Program-made: the position numbers and the translations under genes | NCBI GenBank assembly: GCA_963920765.1 | Contig: OY987245.1 | Span: forward strand, 2,124,727 to 2,188,726 | Length of the DNA stretch: 64,000 nucleotides | DNA from: Ulota crispa | Taxonomy: Eukaryota; Streptophyta; Bryopsida; Orthotrichales; Orthotrichaceae | Reading direction: 5' to 3' | Shown: positions 11,035-23,387 of the stretch, piece after piece | Numbering within the stretch: position 1 is the stretch's first letter | How the letters are laid out: each line of letters opens with the position of its first letter | The notes under the pieces: model-generated | What the model was told of the DNA's origin: nothing | Seen by the model: the letters and a program-made list of their open reading frames with translations, nothing else | Database searches by the model: none

Positions 11035-14000
11035 TCAGATTTCTTCAAAGTCATCTTCCAGAGGATCACTCACTGGGAAGTCTCCAATCTGCGCAATATG
11101 CATGAAGTGGCGTAATTAAATAAAAACAACGCTGATATGATAGAAGTGTCCAACTGCTAACAATCTTCAACGAAGACACAGCATAGTCTTCTAATAAAGC
11201 GTTGTTGACTTGAAAAACTCTTTGTTAAATTAACACATGGCACTGAAGGCAACCAAGCAATGACGTTATTTGACAGTATTGAGGCAAAGAATGTTCTGCA
11301 ACATAATAAGATAAGCACATTCAAAATTCATAAACAATCAAGGGACGGGATTCTAACCTTGAGTTTGTCAGGTCGTAGCATAGAGCCATGGCCTGACGGA
11401 CAAGTGAAATACCGCTTGCCTTTCACCCTGCAGTGATACCAAACAGATACCTCGTTAGACTTTCAATTTCTCTCTACTCTCGACATTCTCGTCTTTAGTT
11501 ACAGTGTCAAAGTTTCCACAAAATTAGCACCCATGGTAAAGGCTTTCAATAGGGAATTGGTGCAGTTTCGGGTCCAGTTTCAAGTTGCCAATTAAAAACT
11601 GGAGCGGTTTGAGTTGCTCAACTAAAACCCCAAGCGAGCTTGTTAACCATGGGGCGTCATTTAGAGCATACTGTAAAAGATAATTTAAGCATTAAATAAG
11701 GGCCCTCTCCTCTTGTTGTGTGGTTGCATAGCCCAAAGTCGTCGTCCAACCTACTGCCAGTTGTCATTGATTTCATATTACTTGTGACAACTTATCAATG
11801 TTGGTTTCTCTTTCATTCTTGACATGTTTGTTGAATTTTCAGCACACGACAAATGTAGAATATTCTCCCTCTTGGCTTTAACCATGGGAAACTTCCAGTC
11901 CTGCTAAATAATAGGGAAAATTTCATGGATACCCCTGAAGTTTGCAATATATGCATAGATACCCCTGCTTTTTCAGAAATTACACAAATACACTTGGACC
12001 AAAATTTTGAGGCGTTTGTTTTGTTGTACATGCCACTTTCCTTCTTCCTTTGTGCGCACGTTGCTTCTTTTTTGTTTCATTACATTCCCTTCTTTAACAT
12101 TGGTCATGAAGGAAGTACAAGCACAGCAAGTAAATGCCTAAAAATTATGGTCCAAGGGTATTTGTGTAATTTCTGAAAAAGCAGGGATATCTATGCAAAT
12201 ATTGCAAACTTCAGGGGTATCCATGAAAATTTTCCTAAATAATATTATGCAAAACTAATCACTCTGAGTTGCGCAAATTCAACAAACATGAGGTTCTACC
12301 AGCTCAAAGCAGCCTTGTCCAGTCTGCATGTAACAGAAAATGAGAGAGCAACCACGAAAGCAAGGAGCCATACTCGCCATCATGCTTGCCGACAGCTTCA
12401 TCGTACTGAACTCCAACCCAGTAGCCAGCAGCAAGCGTCTCCACTCTCCCAATAAATTTCACTTCCCCTCGCTTTCTTGCTGGGTAAACTTCACAGCGGT
12501 CACCAACCTACAACAGAGTATATTTAAACCTAAGATCAATTGATAAGAGAAAAAAAAAAAAAAAAAAAACTGCACAAAAGAACCTACAGAAAGAAAGTTA
12601 TACCTACTCCTCTCAAGGTTTATTTACACAAGAGAACGCCTCCGGGGATACTGGTGCGAAGGCTTTCGACAATTGCGATGTGTTTTTAGTAAACTGTGGC
12701 GGCAAATCCTGAAAGGCAGAACTTTTTGTCGTCAAGCCCAAACGGCGCCACCTGAGTGCCGTGCAAATGATCCTCCAGTCATTTCTGACCGTGAACTATC
12801 TTTTCAAATCGAAGATGCCGGTATCCTGTGATACATGCTTGCACGAGCAAACAAGAGCAATTTTTTTGTCATCTCAAAACCCTTCCCCGCTACATCATGC
12901 ATGTGATAATAGAGGATTTTCCAGCAAGAAACTTAAAATAACAACTTACTTTCATTCTTGCAGCAATATCAGCCATAAAATCATCTGGTATCTGCCATAG
13001 GCATTCAGAAAAATGATTTAACACAATTTCAGAATTAAATTCCGTGTTAGTAATTAAATCATATTAAGCAAAAGTGTTGACAGCCCCTCAGAGAGACTCA
13101 ATAGCAATCCAGTAGTGCAGCCTGGATCCTAGTAGAAGAGTAGCGTGATTTGGAACGGAAGTCAGCTATAGTTCGGGGTGTGTCTTGCCGTTGGGCTTTA
13201 GTAAGGAGGTCAACTCATTGCAGTAATAATATCATGTGCTTTTGAAACAACACGAAATTGAACATTTTTGACGGTGTTAGAGTGTGCGAGACTTGCGTTT
13301 CACAATAGTAAGTGATTTCCAAACGTGACTTCAAAACTCCATGTGAGGGCTCGCGTTTCTAACGAGAATTTAGAGATAACAATCACGCAGGGTTCAAAAT
13401 AGACTGGAGGAAGAAAACTTTGCTATTGAAGTCGCATAATCTGACACCCCCTCTTGTAAATACGAGTTCAAACTCCTCCCAAACTTGAAATCACAGCTCA
13501 TGAGTTTTCAGCATGAGGAAGGACATACCCCAATGACATGAGGCGCCTCTAGATGAGAAACTGATGTAGAGAAGATCAAAAGGGAAGTCGTGAAGCAGGA
13601 GAAACGAAGTCTCAAATGGTCACCTTTGCGCAGGTCCACGTCGGGTTCTCGGCAAGCTTTTTTTCCTTATACTTCCTAAAAGTATCTGCAAAGAAAGTTG
13701 TGTTCGATATCAATATCCACATCCTCAAATTTCCAGAAACTTCAGAAGCACAACTTCCCAAAAATATTACACTGGAAGCTCCTCGAATGAACGTCACATC
13801 ATTGCCTGGATGTATCGATTAGCAACCAACCTTCACGCATGTTATACTTGTCCTCGGATATAGTATACTTTTCCACCAAGGAAGTGTTCTCTAACCACCC
13901 GCCTGCGGACATAGATGTCGGATCCTTATCGATAATGTGTACACGATACCTACAAAAAAGCGTATAGATCACAAAAGACTCGATGAGGTATTCAAAACCT

Positions 14001-14863
14001 CGTACTTTCTTTCTCCTCTTTTTCCTAATAAAAGTTCTGGTTGACTCACACCATTCAATTGAATGGCACGTTCAAGCCGCAAATTGACCACCAGTGTACC
14101 TAAAAGGCTATATAAGTGGTGAATTAAAAGCGTGGCAGGCAAAATCGTCTCAAGCGACGATGAGCCAGACACATTAGGGTTAGGGTTAGGGTTAGGTAAA
14201 ACATACCCGTCCAGAGGAGTGTAGAAGCTCAACGGCCGAAAATTTTGAAGAACCTCGTAGACCTTCCTGTCATCAGAATCATACAGCTCCAACTGCATAG
14301 TTTTTACAGCTGTGCCACATCGATCACGTAGTTTTTCCTTCAAACCCTCAACCGTCGTCTGCAACAAACAGAGTTTCACATCAATGAAGACACACGGAAT
14401 CGTAAATTTCAACCCCTCAAGAACCGAGATTTCTTGGAATTAAGATAATCAATTCGATTCCTGACTTCAGGATAGTATTCAGACATAGCCTATTTGAACA
14501 TTTGCACGTCGGTTGAAAAATAAAACAAATAGTGCACATAAGAAAGTTCCTATACAAATCATTCAAAATTGGTAAACGAACATGAGGAGCAATTTGGAAA
14601 AATACTTTGGAAACTGAAAACGTTAGCAATGCAAAACTGCATAAATACAACACCTACGGAGCTGCAAGAATCTATCTCGAGGTAAAAGAAGAAAGAAATT
14701 AGAAGAATCGAGAAAACAAAATTACGAGAAGAGTAACGCGTATATCAATGAAACGTTGCTTGAGATTGGCGTGAGTCACGCGAAGACGAATGTTGTCGTC
14801 CCCAAGCTTCTGCCCCGAAGGCTGCCGCAGAAAACTCTTCAACGAACTCCGCATTTGCGACAT
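11035..14863 (-). CDS. TBCB: Tubulin-folding cofactor B (UBL plus CAP-Gly)
   Basis: Cofactor B receives alpha-tubulin after chaperonin folding and passes it to cofactor E for heterodimer assembly in the cytosol. Eight exons, read leftward: 14738-14863, 14207-14358, 13831-13949, 13624-13685, 12950-12991, 12374-12507, 11358-11427 and 11035-11088. All phases close, giving 252 residues, near the usual plant length. A ubiquitin-like domain covers about residues 22-105 ([13 protein letters not shown], then [10 protein letters not shown]). A short coiled link contains [13 protein letters not shown]. The CAP-Gly domain covers about 168-235 and includes GKHDG at 207-211. The acidic tail ends DDFEEI, recalling the EEY-like tails bound by CAP-Gly domains. 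A second ATG three codons in could also start. Introns 2 and 6 hold a telomere-like tract and a Mutator-type MITE respectively. Confidence 0.93.
11914..12235. mobile_element. Mutator-type MITE with 9-bp target duplication
   Basis: The 322-bp element has long inverted ends beginning GGGAAAATTTCATGGATACC and its near-perfect complement. It is flanked on both sides by the perfect 9-bp direct repeat TAAATAATA (11905-11913 and 12236-12244), the hallmark of MULE insertions. It lies in TBCB intron 6 (between the exons at 12374-12507 and 11358-11427) and has no coding capacity. A truncated relative lies at 5738-5970. Confidence 0.85.
14175..14197. repeat. Short interstitial telomere-like repeat
   Basis: Nearly four tandem TTAGGG units occur on the plus strand, ten bases from the donor of TBCB intron 2. 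The unit is TTAGGG rather than the common plant TTTAGGG. Confidence 0.7.
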
Positions 14864-15419
14864 GCCTGATGTCTCTCTGATATCACAGATGCAACAGAAG
14901 AAAGTCTTGATGAAAATTGGTTCGTGTGTGTGAAATCCCTGAATGGTTACAAATCAGAAAACAGAAATGTTCATTGCAAAGTCACGATTGGCAGAATTGC
15001 GGCAGCACCATTTGCATGCATCTGCGTGGAACAGACGATTGCTGAGAACGATGCGTTGCTTGCGAGCAGCAGAAAATGAAGCAACATTCCCATTTCCGGC
15101 GAATCCAGAAACAACCGACACGGTTGACGGAGCCGATCATGTGCCCACGGTCACCAGGGGCGCTTGTTCAATTCTACATCATCACAAAAGTCTCCGTCAT
15201 AGTAATCATCAACAATTCTGGTATTGGTGGAGTAGTTTTTCAGTGAATTGACAGACAGACATTTATATAAAAAAACCGGTGTAATTGCTCCAAAACAACA
15301 TTGAATTGATATTATAATTTCATCGTTTTTATATACTTTTGAAAGTTATTTTGTGTATAAATAAACACGTGTCACTAGCATATTTTCTGTTGTTAAGATT
15401 GTAAGATTTTAAATGTACG
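14864..15419. other. TBCB 5' flank
   Basis: This is the likely promoter and 5' UTR region of TBCB. A 102-codon plus-strand frame at 14943-15251 is of moderate GC content but has no domain, and I do not call it a gene. Confidence 0.35.
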
Positions 15420-15743
15420 TTAGGGCATCCCCAATCCAACCGTGATTCTAGCCACAGGAACTGTGTCGGCCCGTGTTTGACTTGGAGTCAAATGCACAGC
15501 AGGGTCATTTCCACAATACAGTAGCCCCAATGCAAACTAGATCTGACACACACTAAACATGAGTTTTTAATAGTTTATGTTTTTTTTAAGTGCTTATGCT
15601 TAGCTGATGCATGTCAAAAGTATCTGAAATTCCTTGAAATTGCGTCAAAGTTAGAGCTGGAGTGGTATGCAAGACTTTCCAAATAGTAAAAAATTGCAAG
15701 GGAGGGGCTCTTATGTGGAGAGCCCTAAAAAATGCAATATGGT

Positions 15744-18700
15744 TTAACCCTTTAACGACCGTGGTTGTTATGGGGGCGGGCATGATTTTAAAAGGTCATT
15801 GCACATACATTGGAATAAGTTGAAGACGGTGCTTGATTTAGCAAATCTGACCGTACGGATGGATTTAGTGGGGTGGTTTACATCAAAAATTTAGGGGTGT
15901 GAGGGTGCCATGTGCCTGCATGTGCAATCTTATAATGCATCAAGGGTTCCCATATGGTCCAGCTGTGGATTGTACATGGCCTGTACATCTTTCCAGCGTA
16001 TTTCCTTACAGCACATTCTTTTTTCATGAGGTAGTGACACATGGTGCTCCATTTACTCTGACACTAGTCAGGAAGTACACACTCTACTGAGTAGAACGGC
16101 ACGGTTGAGTTCTCAACTCACGCCAGGTTGGATCGGCTTTAGCCATTCATAGCCTCAGATAGTTTCAGCTAAAGGGGAGTGGGTGTAAGGCCGCGCGCTT
16201 TGCTCCCTTGCTAGACCCGAGTCTGCCATGTTTTCATGGAAAAACTGTGTCCACTTCACGAGACGATGAAAACGGAAAAACAAAAACAGTGAATAACATG
16301 AAAGAAGACCTTCCGAAGCATGCGACTGTCATCGTCACAAAAGTCTGTGCCCAAAAACAAAGGTAGTCACGGGTCCCCATCTCTTGAAAGGTCCCTGCCT
16401 GTCGTCTTGGGAAAGTAAAACACTAGAAAAGAGAAGGGGTCGCAGAGCCACGGCGTCATGCCAACGGCAAACCCAACCTTTGTAAGGTTACATGGTGAAG
16501 ACATTTGCATTCAAAATAGTAATAGCATGACCAAAAATTCTACAGAGCGTCTCATTCTTAGAGTGAACTGTACTAAGGGGCAAACACTAAACTAGAAGAT
16601 ACGCCATGGCTTTAGAGAAAATTGGCAAGCTACAACGTCGTATGCATTCAACGACATGAGAACCTAATAGTACTACGCACTGTCTTGAGATGGTCGATTC
16701 GATCCTGCAGAGACAAAGTCTTGACCTACAATAACCAAAGAAGTATCCATCAGAACATAGTATCATGAAACAACATGGTTGACATTGGTCAAGTATGATT
16801 TGCCCTGTTGTCATTGACATCGACGCGGCCACCACCTCCGGCATGGACATGTGAGCGGTTCTGACGAAATCCAGGCACCCAATTCACCCCATCCCTTATC
16901 CATAAACAGAAGCAGTGAAGCATGCATGCGTTCCCGAGAACTACATGATTCGAGGCTGGCCAGTTAGGCGTTTAGGCCCTCAATGGGTAACTCAATTCCG
17001 CCATGTGCCGCATAGACAAAAATTCCTTGAAACACGCCCACGCAGCTGAATATATTTGAATACACAAGAAAAGCACATTCCATGGAGAGGATGGCACCAA
17101 AAATAGAAAAAAACATCCCCGTCGACCCTCCTAAGCCGACTGACCCAAGCAAAATCATCAAACAGTTCAAAAAAACTTGGACAAAGTCGAGCCATAACAA
17201 GCAATGAACCAAACATATAATGAAAGGAATGGCAAACATACCTTACTAGTCGACCAACTTCAACACCGCCTCTACGGTCATCAAGATCAACGCCGACAAT
17301 CTTGTGCTACTGATGTAATCCAAAACGACAGAACTCAACAAGGGCGGTTGAGCTTCTGGTATCCTCCGCAGCGGTGAAACTAGTCAAGCCACTCTAGCAA
17401 GCACTATGCAAACGTGCATGCCAAATGAAGTATCAATTAGTACTGTCAATGAGTGCAAGGGTAGCATCACATGCAGCAGCATTCAGTTCACCAGTATGAC
17501 AAGGAAGAACATCCATCATCACTAACCGGTTAGTAACAACTTACCACTGCCCAAAAGTAGATCACGATGGCATCACGTAGACTTGCCCTTCATATGGAAA
17601 AAGTCAAAGCACTTGCTAGTGCAAAGTTGAACTCCTTTGCACTCTAGGCAAATGTGCAGCGTCTGACGCTTGCAAACACGGCACTCTGCAAAGGGTAGTC
17701 TTGCGAGGGACTTGACTGACACTTGCAAAGGTCAAACGCTCCAGAACATTGTAGGGGAACTTTGTTGCTCTTTCAGCCTTATATGGCCGGCCCATCAAAG
17801 AGTATGCAAGCTGGAGTTGAAACTCTTTGTGGGTCATTGGCCTCTCACCCAGGATCTTGCACATTTCTTTCTGAATTGTGAACGTATTTGCCACATAAGA
17901 GTCAAGACAAAAGAAAAACACGCAATGCCACCATTTTTTGGTGGCAATCTGCGTGCTATAGTATGAGCGATTTTGGTCTGCAATATCCACTCCACCCATC
18001 TTCTTTGAATAAAGAATCTAAATGGGAGAAGTTGGCATTTCCACCACCCGTCGACCAGAAACACGATTTGTGACTATTCCCTCATGCACCATTGGATCAA
18101 CCGCAATTGCAAGGAAGCATACCCCTTCTTGTCTTGCCACTGTATGGCCGCCATTCTTTGATCTTTGTACACTCTTATGTGAAGAGTACCTTGTAGCTAA
18201 TTGTGAGAGAGTCCCAAGTTGTTAGGAAAACCTTTATGTTGTTTTTGTGCAATTCCCACTACATAGAAGCCACTTGTCGGTAAATCATCAAAGAGGTAAG
18301 GAGAGGTAAAGTAGTTGTCACAAGTGACAGTGTACCACTTACCTTCCAACCTCCTTGTCAAACGGCTCACCACCTGTCCCACCATTCCAATCTAGGCTGT
18401 AGTAGGTCCAAGATCTGATAGTGTGTTATCTTTCCCCACATAAATCTCCAACTTGTACAAGTAGCTAATAGCTGAACAAGCCAATGCCCAAAGTTTGATC
18501 CCATGAGTGATTGGCTTCGCCGGTAGATATTGCTTGAATGCACAGAACTTCCCATTGTAGGCGACCATGCATTCATCAATTGTCACATGTGCAGACAAGT
18601 TCCAGAACTGTTGAAAACAAGATTCAACATACTCCAAAACCCATTTGCACTTGCCGATAGGGTCATACCTTGGACTAGTCCGGTCTGTAACAAAATCGTA

Positions 18701-21457
18701 CTTGGATGTCATGTGCAGGCATTGAAGTATGTATTCAAACCACCAGCGCGACATAGTACAAGCGACGTCCTTGCAAAATAAAGCACCATCCCTTTGCCTC
18801 CAGTAATCTCGAATGCATGGTTGAGTTCAAACGCCCATCGAACAGCAAATCCCAGTGAACTGATGGAACTCTTCCAATGTAATTGGGTTTGCTACTTCAT
18901 CGCTACCTTTCCTCTTCCCTGTTTTAGGGTCGATGAACTCTACATAGCTGTTGCTCTCTTGTACAATTTTCCACTGTAGAACGTCATCCCAGAAGAGCTA
19001 GAAATATTTGATGGGCAGTAACAATGTCTGGCTAGGCAAGTCGACACTAGGGCCTGGCGTGTTTCCTACAAACGGCTCTCGTGGTAGCAGTGACCAAATT
19101 CTTGCATGCCAGTTGGCCTCATAGTATTTGACATCCAAGTTTGGCCGCTCCTCCTCTGGCCCCTGTGCATACCCCCCAAGATCCCCAAGTATTAAAAGTG
19201 CGTTGTCCTCGCAGTCTTCACCGGAGCTTCCCACGTCAAAAGACTGTCCAGGGGGTCACTGCCAAGGTTTGACAATGCCATGTCCCAATCTTGGCAAGAG
19301 TTGCTATCTTGGAGCTTCCAACTTGGAGGGGGACCTAGTTGAGAGTGTCAATCTTCAAGGGCGGTGGATGTAGAATCCAGTAAATTGTCCTCCTTGAAAC
19401 TGCAGACGAAGCTCTCCACGATCGGAATGGGCGGATGAAGGGGCCGCAGTACATTGTGCAATACCCGCTGGACCCCAAGATCTAGCCCAAAATCTACTTG
19501 TACACAATCTTCACCTACCTACACGCACCCCTCTTGACCATCCTCAGAATCTCATCCAACAATCGTGCCCACAAGAGTTGGGCACGGTATGTGAATGACC
19601 TCTCCACCCCATGTTAGATCCCAAAGGAAAACCTCAACTCGCCCTCCCAAATTTGAACGAGACCTAAGCGTAGGGGGTGAGAATCCCCGAGGGTCAAGCG
19701 CAATTAGCGGAAGGCAGTCGTCTTTGCTGGAATCCATGTCAGTTTGGCAACTTTGGCCGCGACCCCTACCACGACCGCAACTGCACCCGCGACCACTACC
19801 ACGGCCACAGCCACGGCCCTTACTACAACCACAACCTGAATATGGAGAATATGAAGAGGCATCTTTGTCCCGAAGGTCAACAACGGCGACTTCATTCACG
19901 TCAACTCTCTTGGGATGCTTACTTTGCTTGGGTCTTGCACTCGACATGGGGATGGCTTGTTGTTCCTCTGCCCTCCCCAAAACATCGGGACGAGTGTCTT
20001 TCGCGTTTGCTAAAGTGCCGACAGCCCCAGTCGCATTTTTCTTCCTGACATACTTTCTCTTTGGCTTGGGCTAGATGATGTCGGAAGGGGGGAACGTCTG
20101 CAAATTCTCCTTTCCTCCCCTTCTATTGTGAGCAGCGTTGCTCACGAGTGCATTCTCCTTCCCTCACATTGTCTTGCAAGCAGCATTGACAATGGATTTG
20201 TCCACGGCAAAGGGAGTAAAGCGCACAGGCAAATTTGTGGGTGATACACGCAGCTCTGGCCACCCTTCAATTCCAGGGTCTGGGATGTTTGCAAACCCAT
20301 TGGAACACACCTCCAGGCCAGTAACGACATCATGGAAAGACATGTGATTGGAGGTGGGCGTAAATTTTTGTCAGGAACCTGCCATCACTTCTCTCCTCTT
20401 GCCTGGGACCCCAACCAAGCAACCTCGCTAACTGTCGATAGAATAAGTAACGCAGTTGCGCTCCAAATAGACCCTCCAAATTCTTAAATACCTGAGCAGT
20501 AGGCAGAATTGGGTGCAAAACCAAATACCTGTGATCCAGGAACCCAAGAAGCACAAGCCGTTTCTAGAGAGGTAGACGATGACTATCTGTCCAATTTGAC
20601 AAAATGGTTGCTGTTGTAGCAAATTTGTCTAGAGGAGGGGGGGAGGAGGCCATGCGTACCCATTGCTGCGCCTTTGGAATTGAGCTTTTGAGCCCGCCAT
20701 CAACCACAGCACTGATGCGCCAGCGCTAGCCCTCGAAGCAATGAATGTCGGGAAGCTCACGACGGCCGCTTTGGGCGGATTGTTCTCTTGAACCCCTAAG
20801 ATTGCATACACCCAGCCCTTGTAATTCTTTCACTTTGCGCCTCGTTACTAGCGTTGGATTTCTCCCTTCATTGCGCACCCAAACCGTTCCAAGAAAATCC
20901 GCTCCCGCTCACCCACCCTAAGTTTGCAAACCCTAAGGCAGAACTCAATGCGAGAGCAATGTCGTTACGAATCCAAAACGATTGCTTCCCTCCCGTTCTC
21001 CTTTCTCTTGACCTCGGATGCTCTTGAGAATAGTAATGTGAGCTTCACAGTGACACTGAGCGCCTCGGATCCCTCTTGCCGTTGCGTGCGTTGTAAAACC
21101 CGCACTTGCCAACTAAGCAAGAAGCAATGGTTGGCCAGAGTTTGCAAAGCCCTAGTTCCCAGTTCCCCGGCGCTACGGGCGAACGCCACATTAGGCGTAC
21201 GCAATGCCCTCTTTTACCCTCAATCCCATCTTTTGTGCATCAAAACAAGTATTTTTAGCCCCCCCTCTAAGCCTTTTCCACTCCCAAGTTCAACTACCAC
21301 CTCGGATTCAACTTTTGTAAAGCCCATTGATTTCGTCCCATGTATCTCCACAACCATTCCCTTTTATTTTCTCCCTGATTCATGACAGATTTCCACGCAG
21401 AATCAAAAAAGCACCAAAAACGACCAAATATGGGTCGACCAGTCTTTAAAGGGTTAA
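15744..21457 (-). mobile_element. piggyBac-type element with degraded transposase
   Basis: The element is about 5.7 kb, bounded by TTAA on both sides. Its ends are TTAACCCTTTAACGACCG and, inverted, TTAACCCTTTAAAGACTGG. Target-site TTAA plus a CCC start is typical of piggyBac. It encodes a transposase relic on the minus strand (17573-20110). The parts at 15748-17572 and 20111-21453 hold no recognisable domain; they contain only short frames. It interrupts an older TIR element. Confidence 0.85.
17573..20110 (-). pseudogene. piggyBac-like transposase pseudogene
   Basis: The relic resembles PGBD/DDE_Tnp_1_7 transposases, which excise and integrate at TTAA. Reading leftward, an N-terminal disordered region has a basic PKPKRKYVRKK stretch and a run of Gly-Arg-Cys repeats (about 19757-19850). 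The core begins near 19070 (PREPFVGNTPGPS). The three catalytic aspartates are still visible: TIDECM at about 18577, TCDNYF at about 18319 and GGVDIADQ at about 17987. A C-terminal Cys-rich finger (CRVCK, CLECK, CTSKC) ends at a stop at 17573-17575. It is broken by in-frame stops near 18392, 18197 and 19000, and by frame changes near 18000-18200 and 17700. It cannot make a full protein as it stands. Confidence 0.85.
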
Positions 21458-21554
21458 TTGCTGCATTGGAGCCCATGTTTTTGCTCAAGTTTAGTTTAAA
21501 GCACTGCACAAGCTTTTGCCTGCCTTTCTTACGGCTGCATTGGGGATGCCCTTA

Positions 21555-22121
21555 GAGTGATGCAACTACAACATTGATTTTAGTATAGTATTACTTTGAC
21601 CATATCACAATAACTATTTAACTAGGACGGATTGATTGATCAACTAAACAAATGCTAAAATTGTTGACAAGTAAGGATATCCTTGCACTTTCTTCATGTA
21701 TCTTTTTACTTGAAATGATGCAGATGAAACAACTCTTAAATGTCGTTGAGGCTAGTTTGTGGTTTTTGGATGATTGAATGTTACTATGGACTAAGGAATA
21801 ACACTATTTTTTATCTAAGATTTTGTTGGAACTAAGATAATGTAATCTAGTACATGTATATAGATAGCTTTTGCATTCACAATGTTTACATAAGGGTCCC
21901 ACTTGCCAATTGAGTAATAAAAATGCACCATTGTGTAGCATATTTTTAGTTTAAGGATCCTTTTACCAAAATTTGTGTGAGCTCTTAAGAAGATGTGTTT
22001 TGAGTTTGAGCATAACTAGCAATAGAAAGTTTACCAAATTGAGTTTCCTCTTGTACTTTAAATTTTGGAAAAAATCTAAGTTTTGAAAGATATATTATCA
22101 TCACAAGTTGAACACCTAATA
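21555..22121. other. Intergenic AT-rich stretch
   Basis: No gene or paired repeat was recognised between the outer TIR element and the next TTAA element. Confidence 0.4.
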
Positions 22122-23058
22122 TTAACCCCTAAAGGACCAAGCCCTTTTTTCTGTCAAAATCATTAAAAATTGCCACTTCTAGGGGGTCAATAAGAAGATA
22201 GGTTTTTTTTTTTCTTAAGAAATCCAACCGTAGGATCTTGCCTTGGACTAGAAGAGATACTTGTGTGAAAAAAACTAGGTCATTCTAGGTAGAGAAGAGG
22301 GAGATATTTGCATCTAAAGTGCAAAAAAATGTTTTTTCCATGATGTCCAAAAAATTAAAAAGCCTTTAATCACTCTTACATGAAAAAAATTGCTCTACAC
22401 AAAGTTGAGGTTTATTTTTTCCATGTAGAAGACCAAGTTAGGCATGTGTGGGAGAATTTTCAAATCAATTGGAACGATACAACACATGGGAAAAAAGAGT
22501 AAGTAAAAAGAAGTAGAGAATGAGTCAAGTCACTAAATTGTTAAGAATTTAATTATGGAAATGAAAAATGCAAATCCCAACAGTTGTAATGTTATAATAA
22601 ACAATCTACTTCCTTAGGTTTAGTTTATTTTTCCAAAATATTGAAAACTGAGGAAAATAAAGGATGTCAAAGTTTATTTTAGAGTAGAGGATCTGTAACT
22701 GTCTACAAACAAAAACATCTCATAACTTTCATCTCATTGATTGAAATGGAATGATTCAAAGCTTCCCACATATAAAATAATCTAAAGAATCCATTTCAAA
22801 TATTTATTTTTGAAAAATAAAAATTTTAAAGAAGATTTTGGGCTGCTTGGATTGCCCTCCCTCCCTTGGGCAAAAAAAATTCTTGCATAACTTCTTTGTC
22901 AAATGTCATAATGAAGAAAAAATTAAATGCCTACGTAGATCTTTGAATTTCCCGTCTTCCATAAAAGTTTCAAAAAATTATACAAAGTAGTTTAGCCATA
23001 GGCACATGCCCAAAATCCCAGTTGTCCCTTGAATGGACAATGGTCCTTTAGGGGTTAA
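22122..23058. mobile_element. TTAA element, TTAACCCCTAAAGGACC subfamily
   Basis: About 937 bp, bounded by TTAA, with inverted ends TTAACCCCTAAAGGACCA of at least 18 bp. The interior, for example around GTAGAGAATGAGTCAAG and TTAATTATGGAAATGAAAAA, is shared with the element at 50951-51865. It has no coding capacity, so it is a non-autonomous piggyBac-type element. Confidence 0.8.
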
Positions 23059-23387
23059 GATGACTACTTTTTCTAATTTTACAAACATGGGAAGAAATTT
23101 TCCACCTTGGTGATCTTCATTGTGATTCACATCAATGTTAAAAAAATTGGCATAACTAAAAACACTCTGTATTTCATATGAGTTTCTTTAACATTTGTTT
23201 CAAAAAGTAGAATTATTTTAAAATTTCAACAAAATATTTGAATAGTTTCTCTACATGTAGTATTATATGTACATACCTTCTTCTACTAAAATTGTAATAT
23301 TGAATTTTGATGTTAATTATCTTGCCAAAATCACTTCTAGAAGATGATTGTAATTCCATAAAAAATCCACAATTGTAGACCCGTCAT

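Larger units (their letters stand above)
15423..21551. mobile_element. Outer TIR element hosting a piggyBac insertion
   Basis: The left end GGGCATCCCCAATCCAACCGT and right end ACGGCTGCATTGGGGATGCCC are inverted repeats flanked by TTA on both sides (15420-15422 and 21552-21554). A 3-bp TTA duplication suits PIF/Harbinger-type elements. Its own sequence is only the two arms, about 320 bp and 94 bp; the middle is the younger TTAA element. It was probably a MITE of about 415 bp before that insertion. Confidence 0.65.

Noticed and set aside
14943..15251. 102-codon plus-strand frame divergent from TBCB
   Set aside because: No domain, no splice support, and it lies in the likely TBCB promoter region.
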